Source: Rhizophlyctis rosea
Taxonomy: Eukaryota > Chytridiomycota > Chytridiomycetes > Rhizophlyctidales > Rhizophlyctidaceae
Length of the DNA stretch: 64,000 nucleotides
Assembly (NCBI GenBank): GCA_027596075.1
Contig: JADGJC010000081.1
Location: 80,513-144,512, forward strand
Direction of reading: 5' to 3'
The notes beneath the pieces are model-generated. The model searched no databases, was not told the origin of the DNA, and was given only the letters and a program-made list of their open reading frames with translations. Shown piece after piece: positions 42,095-52,506 of the stretch. The translations under genes were made by a program, and so were the position numbers. Position 1 is the first letter of the stretch; the number at the start of each line of letters is the position of its first letter.

Positions 42095-42494
42095 TTCAGC
42101 ATTCTTCAACACAATTTCCTATCATATGGGGTTTGGGTGCTGACATTTAGAAGTCAAAATTGTTGGAGATCACCAAGGTCGGGAACTTGGACACCCAACG
42201 TCAGTGGCGCAGCACAATTATGTAAGCAATATTTCGCCTTCTGCTCCTTGTCCCCTCCCCTCATCCATTGAAAGCCGGCAATCATCAATGATCCAATCAG
42301 ACCACGAGACCAGCAAACTCACAGAAAGGCACAAAGATTTACAAAAATTTACTACATATCAATCTACATATATGCTCGTTCCCCCACACTCCCCACCAAG
42401 TCCGTGGGGTCACGGTCGGCGATCCGAGCCAATACAGTATCTTACAATGCTGAGTGTGACTAAGGCTATCCAAACAGCGTAAAAAAACGTCCAT
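42095..42494. other. Spacer between PAS-kinase-like 3' end and CEP290 5' end
   Basis: Holds the promoter of CEP290 and the 3' UTR of the kinase gene, both minus strand. The only frame (42204-42482) is low complexity and not called. Confidence 0.45.
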
Positions 42495-44137
42495 TCAATG
42501 TCCCATCCCCCTTCGTTCCCCCGGTCCGCTTGCCCCCGGCCCAACTATCCACGGATGCCTCAAAACCATATCTGCCGTCGGCCGTCTATCCCCCTTCTTT
42601 TGCAACATCCAGTCCACTAGATGCATGCACTGATACGATACTCGATACCGTGGTGACTTGTATGTGTTTCGCGTGGCCTGCTCGGAATTGGCGAATGGGA
42701 CTTCCCCAAATAGGATCGTATACTGCAATGCATGGTGGATTAGACTTTGTTGCTTGTCCCATTGTTCCAAAATATCCGGACCATACCCGGCAACAACACT
42801 TACCAGTAGAATACCCAATGCCCATATATCCGCCTTCCGACCACTATACTTCTCACCCCTCAGTATCTCAGGACTAGCATACTGTATCGTGCCTTGGAAC
42901 CGGTCAAAGAGATAATCGCCTCCATTGCCGCTTTGCCCCGCACTCGGATCCGCCTTCGGCTCGACCGTGGCGCTCCCAAAATCGATCAACTTGGCATTGA
43001 AGTTCTTATCAACGATGATGTTCTCATCCTTTATGTCTCGGTGCACGATGCCTCGGGTATGAAGGTATGCGACGGCTGATGCTATTTGCTGGAAGATGTG
43101 GCGTGCTGTGTTTTCGGGAAGGCGGTCATTGCGTTCGATACATCTGCGGTTTTCAAGATTGGTCAACTTCATTTCGGACGATGAGAGCTGATCTTGCGAT
43201 CGAGAAGACACGTACTCGAATAAATCCATTGAGGGTTTTCTCAAAAGCCGTGGCGGCAACGGCATCGTTTTACTCCTCATCATTGGTGGAGGGGATAAAT
43301 CTTCCTCAGCGCCGCTCGGCGTTTCTGGTCCATGTTCGCCGTTTGAATCGCTGTTCCCGTTAAGCGCATGGCTAGAATCCCCGTTTGGTCTATTCTTCTT
43401 CTCCGCATCCACCCCATTCTCATTTTGTATCCGCGCGACCGCCGGATGTTGCCCTAGTGCGCCCCCTCTCCCGTTTGCCGCTATCGGATTCCCGCCGTCC
43501 CCGTAATCATGTTCCATCCTCGAGTCCCTTTTCATGCCAGCGACTTTCCCAACATGTCGTCCCCCATGCATCTCCATTACGAGGTAATAGAATCGTGCGT
43601 CTTCGTAATAATCTATGAACCCCACAATATTATCGTGTCTACAGTGTTTCAATAGGTAAATTTCCATCGGCACAACGCCGAAATCTCTATCGCGAGCCCA
43701 TAGCGGGGGTACACGACTCTTCAAAATGAACTTCACAGCGACTTCCAAAGTGTCGGTCACGCGGACAGCCCCAACCACAAAGCCAAACCCGCCCGACCCA
43801 AGCTCCGATTGGAGCGTGTAACGGGCAGTGAATTGCTGATTGAGTGGATGCCTCGAAAGCAGTCGTTGTGTAGGGGAGAGAGTAGTGGTCGCCTGTCGGT
43901 TGGCGTTCGCGTGAGGTAGCGGGGACTGGAACGGTGACTCGAGGCGGGCGGCCAGTGTGCTACTTTGGTCAATTTGAACAAGCTTTTGTGAGTTTTGACA
44001 GACAGTAGGAATGATCGCCGTAAGGGAGTAGACTATCAGTACGGATTCTGGAAGAGTGTTTTCGTGATGCGGGAAGCTTGTTAAATAAGCATAGGGCCAT
44101 ACTACATACCCAAAGCTCCTATAAGATGTCTGCCCAT
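42495..44137 (-). CDS. Ser/Thr protein kinase related to PAS kinase (PSK/PASK), no PAS domain
   Basis: PAS kinases tune sugar partitioning and translation in fungi. Three exons: 44137-44110 (MGRHLIGAL), 44047-42804 and 42722-42495. The first intron (44109-44048) joins MGRHLIGALE to SVLIVYSL; the second (42803-42723) is 81 nt and open. The N-terminal 95 residues have no visible PAS fold. Kinase motifs: YTLQSELGSGGFGFVVGAV (glycine loop), EVAVKFILKSR (beta-3 Lys), FYYLVMEMHG (hinge), GIVHRDIKDENIIV (catalytic loop), AKLIDFGSATV (DFG), FQGTIQYASPEIL and DIWALGILLYTILFGEVPF. RDIKDEN with the GTIQYASPEIL loop is PASK-like. About 110 residues of Asn/Gly/Ser/Pro-rich insert lie between the hinge and DLFEYVSSR. 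Other CAMK-group kinases are not excluded. Confidence 0.85.
42723..42803 (-). other. 81-nt intron without stop codon in the kinase gene
   Basis: The intron starts GTAAGTG after ...GILL and ends TTGCAG before YTILFGEVPF. It is 27 codons long with no stop, so retention would insert 27 residues (VSVVAGYGPDILEQ...) into helix F of the kinase and still be translated. Kinase homology shows removal is needed for a normal fold. Confidence 0.7.
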
Positions 44138-44189
44138 ATGAAATGAATACGGTGGGAAGACTGGGAAGAGGGGAAGAGAAGAAGTGACA

Positions 44190-44723
44190 CTATCACAGCG
44201 TGAAAACAGGTTGACCACTAGACAGTGACGAGCAGACAAGGCAGACAGTTGTGGATTGTGAAGCCAGTGACGTGTTTACATTTGCACCACAGTTGCACAC
44301 ACGCACAGCCCATTCCCAGAATCCATTTCCAAGCCACTTGCACATGTCATCCATTTTGACCAGGGATGGGCCAGTGCCACCAACAACGGTATATGTCCAA
44401 GACGCGCCCAATCGGAGATTGAAAAGGGTCCGACTGCCCAGACAATTTCCTCCCTGACGAGATGCGATGAGGGTCTTGCTGGTCTTGATAGGGTCCTACA
44501 CCGCCAAATCGCCAACATCGATACGCAAAAATCTACCTACTCCATCAGATTCAACGATAGTGGCATCGGAACCCTCCCCTGCGATATTTCTGATAAAATA
44601 TAGCACGGCCACACACTGAAGTATGCCATAATCTTTTGCAGAAACTACCAAAACTTTCGATGTACGGTCATTTGTCGGCAGTGTCTTCACCGTCAGCCCG
44701 GTAAATGTGTGTGGCAGATACAT
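44190..44723 (-). pseudogene. Decayed coding fragment, copy A
   Basis: Minus-strand pieces KVLVVSAKDYGILQC, KTSKTLIASRQGGN, VVGGTGPSLVKMDDM and CKWLGNGFWEWAVRV fall in more than one frame. The last two resemble copy B at 45060-45371, where GGTGP and LVKNYCSCKWFGSG occur separated by a frame change. Similarity covers roughly 44330-44500. No known family is recognised. Confidence 0.3.
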
Positions 44724-45059
44724 CTCGCTTTAAGAACAGCGACGCACATGCATGAATTTTGGAAGTCAAGGCGCTACCACGCAAGAACTTGAACTTATTG
44801 TCCCAAATCAACGTTGATTAGCAAACAGCTGAAGCTACTGGGTCTGCAGGATGTGTCATCCACTGTGGTGCGCCATTACCCTTTACATATCAGCGCCTAG
44901 ATCACGAGTTGTCGTGGGGTCGGAGTCGGGCAATAGCGATGACATTGGCGCGGCAACCTTCAATAATTTCATCGTATTCTACGATGCGCTCCATGACCTC
45001 AAAGATCGAAACTTGTGTTGGTATAGCTTCTTTTGAAGTTTGCTATGTATCATCCCAAG

Positions 45060-45371
45060 AAATCCCACTTCCAAACCATTTGCAACTACAATAGTTTTTG
45101 ACCAGGGCTAGCCGGGGCCAGTGCCACCATCAGCGGCATAACATTCGGTGAAAGGCCTCTAAAGGCCAGATCTCGCCGTAGATGTAAAAGTGCCCGACAT
45201 CCTGGACAACTCATCCTCATTCCAGCCTGGCCGTGATGCTTTAAGTGCTTTAAGGGTCCTTGTATGTGATCGCCCGCTATTTATGATTTTCTTAAGGTTT
45301 CGCAAGTATACAAAAGCATCTTCCACAGCCTGAGTGGGGTCCATGGTTCCGCCTTGCACGCATCCCGCCAC
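45060..45371 (-). pseudogene. Decayed coding fragment, copy B
   Basis: A 70-codon minus-strand frame (MAGCVQGGTMDPTQAVED at 45371, helical, then TRTLKALKASRPGWNEDE) is followed by sequence similar to copy A (GGTGP ... LVKNYCSCKWFGSG) with a stop and frame change between, near 45110. The two copies lie about 700 bp apart in the same orientation. Confidence 0.3.
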
Positions 45372-47211
45372 TCATGTGACTGCACGAAATATGGCAGAGC
45401 CTTATAAACAATATTGCAGACCGAATCGATGCAGCATAGTAACAGCCAGCATCTTCAAGTCAGGTAGTCCTCCCGCAGCCCGATCTCATACCGGCACATC
45501 TGTCCTGTAGCATATTCCTATTCAACCTCCGTATCAAAAGCGTACACGGTCTTCTTCCTGCCACATCAACGGATTGTCACTTATGGAGACCGATGGCGAT
45601 CCACGTATCATCACACTAACAATCACGTCGACCAAAAGCTCTTACAGTGACTATCACTGTCGATTGCCGACATGTCGTACATTCTCAGTGAAGCGTTCAG
45701 GAATCAAATCCCATAACCAAACAAGGCAGAAAAGGCGGACAAAAAGCCTGAATGTTCGAATCATCCGAAAAGTTCAATACAAACATGGGCCCTTTTCACG
45801 ACATTCTCTGTGGACCTGCTATGCTGTGTCACAATGTTTCCATCATCCAGGCCATCATCCCCTTCCAAGCCGGTCGAAGCCATTTCACTTGGGTCATACC
45901 CTCAACCTGGACCCAAGGCCTCCTCCCAGCTCCTCCGGTTGCGGAGGTGGCCGAAGATGGGCGCAGCCCACCTCAGACCGTCCCATATCGGCAGAACGAT
46001 CACAGAAAAGCCCGACCTTGAGGGCTGCTTGGATTGACCCAAAGGGGAAGAAAGTGAGCACGCCCAACCCATAGATGCGACTAAATCTCCCTAGAACTGG
46101 ACAAGGAAGTTTTGAATTTGAGCATAACATGCATAGATAGCGTATTGATATGATAAATTGTAAACAGTCATTGCAAATCATTAGTCCTCTTTGTACATAA
46201 AGAGCTCTTGCCCGCGGTTGTACAGATAAATCTGCGATCCCCAGATCCCTCCACACAGTTTTCATTCCCTCATATCCGTGTTGCAGGAAGTTACCAGAAG
46301 ATGTGTTCTATGTCCCTTCTCAATACATCTGATGTTCACAAAGTCCGATACAATGCAACACGATCTCTGATGTTGAATTCAAAGTAATTCCCAAGCGGCA
46401 TACTTTCAATGCACTCGCAACTGAACCTCCATCGTACTCGATGTCATGATCGAATATTGCAATTGCTGACGCTCAAAGGATGAGGTATCCAGCTTTGCTG
46501 GCTGGAGCTCTTCCAATAAGACTAGCGCCGACGTCATTTGTGTTGGCATATTGAGCGACCCTCGTGGCGCAAAGCACATGGTTATCTATCAGTGCTCGCA
46601 TCAGATTTCATCTTGGAGTGTTTCCTGCCACTGAAAAGCTTCGTTCGTTTTCCATCAACCCCACTAATCTCACCCAATCAGCTTCCATCAAATCGAAATC
46701 CGTGGACGCGTCAAATGACTCTTTGCGCCACCGGGTGCAGCAGCATGAAAGTTGTAGGGCACTGAGGCCGTACAAATTGTAAGTCCTCATCGGAATCGTC
46801 ATCTGCAGTCTTCGAGATTGCACTGTGACTCATGGTCCGCGTCCAGGCTGATGATGTCAATCCATGCATGAGTCAGAAAGACTGCAATCTGGTGGGAATG
46901 CAGCCGCACGTTTGGATACTGGCAGATTGCTTCGCCCCATCACCGCTGGCTTGGACATATTGTGTGAATGGCAACATGGGAAATCAGGGTCAGAGCACCC
47001 ACCCTGACTCCCCCCGCTCGAAATTGCAGTTGAAGGCCTGATCGTTCACTCTTTAATTCACGTTCTCAGCCAAAACCAGAGTCAATATCATATGGTACAA
47101 TCCTGTTAATAGTCCAACCTTTCTTTCATTCCCTCCACTTCGACTCCCCAATCGCATATTCCTTATAGAACTGAATATCCTACTACGTAAACCACACCCC
47201 AACGTACAACC

Positions 47212-48355
47212 ATGCTTTACAATCTCGTGCGCGGCGCAAAGAAGGTATACCATGCAATTGTTGAAGGAGCAGGAAGGCTGCAAGAGGCGTTTGGCTTGAA
47301 AAAGGTAACGCAAACCTAACCGAAGCGGTGCCTGTTGACGTTATGGTGGACTATCGCACTGACCTTTTCGTTGTTTATGCGTTCTTCGTAGGCTCTGCAA
47401 ACGGACACGCTTTTCGTTCTGCAAACGGACACGCTTTTCGTTCCGGGCGACGAAAAGTTTCCATGACTTACTCATCATATCAAAGAATTTTCCCATCCAC
47501 GGATACTTACCAGCTGCGTAGAACGAGCGTCTTCCCGCTGAACCCGCAACAGAGGCTTCCTGCCAAGCGGAAACAATCGGCACTCTCAACGACTACGAAA
47601 ACCTGCTCAGCAACATTGCGCGTTGCATGAATGGTGTGTAGGCTAATGCATAACCCGCGGAATTGTTAAACCTGGGCATCCACTCAACTGTATTCTTCAC
47701 AGATATCAATTATGCACGCGAGCTCGTGGTCCGCCTTGAATCGGTCAGCCAGTCCGAGACCATCACCCGGATCAAGGACATCCTGCTGAACCACGAGCGC
47801 CTCTACCCTCATCCGGAGCAGATATTTCTTCAGCCCGATGACTACGAGCAAGCCAGCGCAGCCGTCAAGCTGCATCTTGAGGCGTGTGCCAAAACTCTTT
47901 TGGCCAACAGAGAATGTATGTTGAGGCAATAGCGTTAGAGAGTCACACAGCCCAATTTTGCTTACATGGTTGTCAACTTCATAGCGCTCTACGTTGCGTC
48001 GCTGTACTCGATCGCCGTTTACACCGCTGCTCACCAAAACTGGCTTGCTCGATTTGCGTCACTCCTTCCCGACAGTCCAGAAGAAGGTATGCAAATATTG
48101 AAATTTACCGACACTGATGATTGACATCTTACCATGTGTTCTTCAAACACAGCCACGATGAACGCCGCCATTCTGCTGAAAGTGTGGCTTGATATCATCT
48201 ACACGGATCATATCAAGGACGGTACGCTCCGTGACGCATTTGCTCCTTTCAAGGTCTTCCCGTCCGACAGAGACGCTGCAACCGAGACCAACTGGAACGA
48301 GCCCGACCCGTCTGAAATTGATCTTGCTCCCCCCAAGCGCCAGAGGAGGACATAG
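47212..48355 (+). CDS. Unknown helical protein with in-frame 8-residue duplication
   Basis: I do not recognise a family. Exon 1 (47212-47304) reads MLYNLVRGAKKVYHAIVEG then GRLQEAFGLKK. A following exon carries the repeat LQTDTLFVLQTDTLFV. The next exons read TIGTLNDYENLLSNIARCMN, then DINYARELVVRLESVSQSET, RIKDILLNHERLYPHPE, VKLHLEACAKTLLANRE, SLYVASLYSIAVYTAAHQNW, and AAILLKVWLDIIYTDHIKDG ending PPKRQRRT-stop (48353-48355). The last four joins (introns about 47637-47701, 47918-47980, 48087-48154) keep frame with good GT..AG sites. The donor after the repeat exon is not clear, so that junction is unsure. The product is about 250 residues, mostly helical, with a basic nuclear-localisation-like end. 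Confidence 0.5.
47392..47439. repeat. Perfect 24-bp direct repeat, two copies in tandem
   Basis: CTGCAAACGGACACGCTTTT followed by CGTT occurs twice without spacer or mismatch. It keeps frame and doubles LQTDTLFV in the predicted protein. Perfect identity suggests a recent duplication or an assembly artefact. Confidence 0.85.
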
Positions 48356-48839
48356 TAGACACGAAGAGAACGACGCCGTGTTATGAGACGGTTGTTATGT
48401 TGGCAGATAACCGGTCATGATTGCAGTTGTAAATGATAGCTGATTGTGTTGATGGGAAGCCATAATGTTGTACTTGCAAGATTTGTAGCCAGCTGAAAGT
48501 TCTTACTTGAAATGGGAAGGTTCAGGGCACTTCATCATTGTTCCCGTGTTGCCATCTATCAAATTACGCACTGGTTTCCAACTGTGTTCTTCAGACTCAT
48601 CATGGATGTCCAATGGCATATAGCAACCATTCTAAAATGGCGATGCCGTTGACCTCACCTCGGCCCCTGATTGTCGCCTCCCAATGCTGCGTTGGTTTCT
48701 GACTTCCCGATGTCGGCAAATTTAGAGTCAACGAAGTGGTGTGTAAAGTATGCCAGCAATTGCAGTTCTTCACACTCTCAGAAATGGTTGGCGCTCCCAT
48801 CATGTCAATAATTCAAGGAGCTCTTTCCCTTTCGTGACG
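48356..48839. other. Spacer, nothing recognised
   Basis: 3' UTR of the preceding gene, then non-coding sequence. No repeats or RNA genes seen. Confidence 0.4.
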
Positions 48840-49525
48840 CATTCTGTCAATTCAACGCCCTATGTGTAAACGCCCTGGAACACAAATCTCGGAAAACGCC
48901 AAGAGCATGGCGCATCATCTACTTTTTCGCAGATGCCCGTGCACAATATGCGGTTGCTGCCGTCGTAAACGCACAGCGCCAGTATCTGCCCAACGCTTGC
49001 ATGCGGAGACGCGTAAGCACAGGCACGCAACCCCGCAGTTGACGTCTTCCCGATTTACACAGACTTCTCAAAGTGCTTCCAGGAGACCTGAATCGTCTTG
49101 TCCACGAAACTGTAAGCCCCATTCCGGCATTTGCGCGCTAGCGCATCCTGCAATTTTCCCTGGGCGTTTGCCTACATCAGGACGTTGTGCAGCTTTGCGC
49201 TCCGGAAGGCATAGAAGCAATTTGCGGATGCGCTAATTCGATTGACCCGGAGTGCACACAGCGGATCCTTCGCCAAAGCCATCAACAAGCGATCATGACA
49301 CTCCTAGTCACATGGAAATCGGGAACCAAACTTCCGATCAAAAAGTCAGATGCTGGAGGATTGCAACTAATACCTAATTTTGAATTCACGCATGAAGCTG
49401 CGAATGAGGCGCTTTCGTTGATCCTTGCAATGCGGTACATATCTTGCATCGGTTCCAAGGTTCCAAATCATTTCGTTGATGTCTTGCCCAAGATTCTAAT
49501 TCATCTGCAGCAGCGGAAGCAATAA
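48840..49525 (+). pseudogene. Probable decayed gene, family unknown
   Basis: Protein-like segments follow one another on the plus strand but not in one clean frame: FRDAFCQFNALCVNALEHKS and AWRIIYFFADARAQYAVAAV (48831-49010); LLKVLPGDLNRLVHET (49062-49110); then, after a good GT..AG intron, DVVQLCAPEGIEAICGCANS to the stop at 49525 (FTHEAANEALSLILAMRY, LPKILIHLQQRKQ). The first and second pieces cannot be joined by a normal intron without hitting a stop or losing frame. I therefore call it a pseudogene, though an unusual splice or sequence error could rescue it. Confidence 0.35.
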
Positions 49526-49639
49526 ACTGCTGCATCACTCGCTGAGCAGAGACACTTATCTCTATTATACACCCACTCGGATCATACCGCCACTCATTGC
49601 TCACAGTATTTGGTAGCAGAGATCTCTCTAGTCTTCACC

Positions 49640-49944
49640 ATGGTCAATGCTGACGGTACTTACTCAAAACCAGCAGTGCGATTCCGAGAGTTCCAGCCGC
49701 ACGGACAAGACAGCCGGGACAAGTCGCCAGCCTACATTCGTAACTCAACCGGTATTATATGTGGTGCTTCAATTTGTTTCGGGATCCATCAGCGCAGCTC
49801 TCTCCAGGTTGGACTGAAGTTCAAGCGATGCTCAAGTCCACAATATCGAAACAACATCTGCCGGAAATGGAAACTATGCACCTCAATACCTTCTTTACAT
49901 ACGAGTGCGGGACCTGTCCAAAAAGCTTGAAACTCGCGCAGTAA
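49640..49944 (+). CDS. Small unknown protein (about 87 residues), two exons
   Basis: Start ATG 49640 (MVNADGTYSKPAVRFREFQP); intron 49752-49792 (GTATTA..CATCAG, 41 nt); the second exon reads AQLSPGWTEVQAMLKSTISK and ends FFTYECGTCPKSLKLAQ-stop (49942-49944). The join keeps frame and avoids the stops on either side. A CxxC pair near the end could bind metal. No homologue is recognised, and the intron is shorter than most in the window, so the model is tentative. Confidence 0.35.
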
Positions 49945-50492
49945 CGCTTATCTGTCACCGAATGAATGATAGACATCAAAGGAACCCGTACATACTGCAA
50001 ATCAAAATCGTACGGTTTCATTATTAAGTGAGGTGGATCGGTCGTACTGATTGTTCAATACGGTCCATCAGAGATATCATGCTCCTGAAGATCTTGATTA
50101 TTTTGCGGAGTCGGCTAGAGGTACTGCCACGCAGTGTATGCAGGAACCAATACGTCTGGTGTCACAAATGATTTGCAGGAGTAGTTGGTAACATATAACA
50201 TCACGCGTGGGCAATCGATTCCAGGACGAAAGTATCATGATGGTTCCACCTTGCGGCCAGTCGCCACACGAATCAACTTTCGATACCAAAAAAGACCACC
50301 TCTATATATCAGCGCTTGTATCAGTCAGGACGCCCCCAATTACCGGAGCGCGCCGGCCATGACCGCGCTCAGTTTCACTCGTCTGGATCGAGTTCGGGGC
50401 CACCAAATTGCGCCAATCGCAAGCCAGTGGAGATCTGCTTGGTCTCATGGGCATTAGCCTCCCTTTGGCAACCCCTTTTACTTGCGCAAAAA
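49945..50492. other. Spacer, nothing recognised
   Basis: Only short frames on both strands; no repeat or RNA gene recognised. Confidence 0.4.
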
Positions 50493-50740
50493 TTAGAATG
50501 ATGTAACAAGTGCTGAGGCGCAGATCGACCGGGATACTGGGTCATGAACGCGAGTCACGCAATCGGCAAAACGGTCATCCAATCTTCCAGCACTTTCTTT
50601 GTTGTTGAAAAGCTTCTGAACATTGTCTCCAGCGGCTAGACTAGGTGACTCGCATACTTCGCGTTGTAAACACACCACCATTTCGGACTGACTTGACAGT
50701 CTTTCGAGTATCTGATTGAGAGCGGAAATTGATGAAACAA
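50493..50740 (-). pseudogene. Candidate terminal exon or gene remnant, helical protein
   Basis: A minus-strand frame reads ALVSSISALNQILERLSSQS then EMVVCLQREVCESPSLAAGD, NVQKLFNNKESAGRLDDRF, and ends at a stop at 50493. A stop in frame upstream (about 50752) and no start Met mean it would have to be a 3' exon. No upstream exon was found in the 480 bp before the next gene, so it may be a remnant. Confidence 0.25.
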
Positions 50741-51228
50741 GAGCTTCCTTCGGGTTTCACGGTGATATGGAGGGCCAGAGAAGCGTCTTTGTAGTATGCT
50801 TAGATGACGTCTGCTCAAAGGCGAAGGCGCATGTGTAATATGCTGGGGCGGAGGATGCCAAAGAGCTGGACTCTAAGCTCCGACGACTCGCGTCTTCTCA
50901 CATGAGCCACATTTGAAGGGTTGAGCCGATCGGGTGCACAACTTGACCATTCTTGTACATCCAATAGGGTCATCAACCCATACCAACTCAAAAGTCATCA
51001 AGAGACTGGGTGTAACATGGATAAATAGTCAGCAAGGATGAATAGATGTCATGGTGAACATGCTTCCAGAAGTTTTTGCGGTTCTAATGCCAATATAGCC
51101 ACCGTCGGATGAATCCAAATTGCGTTGTACGCTGACTTGCATGCTCAGATAAACGTTGCCGGAGCGCACAATGCATTGGATGGCATATCCAAATCAGCAT
51201 TTTGGAAACGCTTGAGCGACACAAGCCA
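50741..51228. other. Spacer before the methyltransferase 3' end
   Basis: No gene, repeat or RNA feature recognised. Confidence 0.4.
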
Positions 51229-52506
51229 TCACTTCCTACATACAAAAACCACGTTCACAAAATCATCCTTCCTCGCAAATTCCTTGATATTTCCAAACCC
51301 TGCTTCCGTTAACATGCTCCTCGCAAGCTGCTTTCCCCACATGGTTCCCAATCCCGCTCCGCCCTCCGCCAAGCTGACCGTCATGCAGTGGCACAAGCTG
51401 ACCGTGTAGAGCCAACTGCCCAGCGGATTGGCGATGTTCTGTTCGGGTGAAGAGTTGCCTCCAATATCTTGCATTAGGAATGTTCCGTTTGGGCGGAGGG
51501 CATCGTGGATTTTGCGGAGGGCGGTGGTCGGGTCGGCTTGGTCGTGGATTGCGTCGAAGACGAGGATCAGGTCGTATTGGGCGGTTGGAGGAAGTTTGCA
51601 GTTATCTTCGACTTTGTAAGTCACATTGGGGAGGTCTGATGAACATTTCATAAGTATCGCGAAGCATCGCAAGAATTCGTCTTTTTGCATTACTCTCAAC
51701 GTACTTTCCCCTTCCAACCCAGCGTTCGCCATGTCGATTGCCTCCTGGCAAATATCGATACCCGTGAATCGACTGTTCGGAAACTCTTGCGCGAGCAGTT
51801 TCGTCGGCCGTCCCGCCCCACACCCAATCTCAAGTATGTCAATCCCGTCACGCAGGCGTTGCATCATTTCCTCTCCGATGTTGGGCAAGATTTCGGGGAT
51901 GATGAAGGGAAGCAGATTCTGGATCCATGCCAATGACGATCAAAAATAAAGTGTAAGCCAGCTTGACTATTGCGGAGCCAGCAAGCTTTTGCCTCACCGC
52001 AGAACTCATCTCGCACATCGCATCATGAAACCTCTGCCCGAACTGCCCGTAAGACACCCCTCCACCTTCCTTGAAACACCGCATTATCCTTTCTTCTTGT
52101 TGGGCGCTCATGACACTGAACTGCGCGCTGAGGGCGAAGCGACTGATGATGGGTGCGTAGGAGGGATGAAGGTGGTACGTTTGGGTGGACGGGGTGTACA
52201 CCACCATCTGAGTAAATGAACGAAAAGGGTCTGAACGCGCGGTAGGCAAGGGTGTGCAGTTTGAGAACGGAAAACTGCAGTAGCCCCTACCTGACTGGAC
52301 ACGAGTCCGTTCAACCATTCTCTCACGTACCGCTCATTGTACTTGGCCTCCTCAGCGAGCTTCTGGGAGGTTGCAGGGCCGTTGCGTTTCAGAATGTCGA
52401 ATAGGCCTAGGCGGTAGCCGATGGACAGGAGCACAGACTGGGCGCCGAAATTTACCACGTTTAGGAGGTGCCCAACGGCCGCTGGGTCTGTTTGAGGAGT
52501 AGACAT
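51229..52506 (-). CDS. SAM-dependent methyltransferase, Rv2258c-like with winged-helix N-terminus
   Basis: The protein should transfer methyl groups from S-adenosylmethionine to a small molecule in the cytosol. Exons: 52506 to about 52293, about 52201 to about 51990, about 51915 to about 51690 and about 51634 to 51229. The joins SSQ/MVVYTPSTQ, EMSSA/NLLPFIIPE and EGE/NLPNVTYK keep frame. The N-terminus is helical with a winged-helix look (GLFDILKRNGPATSQKLAEE). The class I methyltransferase core has DILEIGCGAGRPTKLLA (motif I), SRFTGIDICQEAIDMA (acidic loop), YDLILVFDAIHDQADP (motif IV) and LRPNGTFLMQDIGG (motif V/VI). Domain order and the AIHDQADP segment resemble Rv2258c-type and related proteins of bacteria and some eukaryotes. 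The substrate is unknown. It is divergent from the giant membrane-protein gene (835 bp spacer). Confidence 0.85.

Larger units (their letters stand above)
44138..47211. other. Gene-poor stretch with decayed and duplicated coding fragments
   Basis: No complete gene can be supported. Minus-strand fragments at 44190-44723 and 45060-45371 are diverged copies of one another (listed separately). A plus-strand frame opening at ATG 45583 (METDGDPRIITLTI) carries YHCRLPTC and KSHNQT, a C-x4-C-x12-H arrangement that lacks the second His of a C2H2 finger. It overlaps long frames in the other two phases, so coding is uncertain. From 46080 to 47200 nothing was seen. Confidence 0.4.

Noticed and set aside
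43385..43618. Plus-strand frame inside the kinase insert
   Set aside because: Antisense of the Asn/Gly/Pro-rich insert of the kinase; no features of its own.
45574..46074. 166-codon plus frame with a zinc-finger-like piece
   Set aside because: Only C-x4-C-x12-H, second His missing, and the other two frames are equally open; not enough to call a gene.
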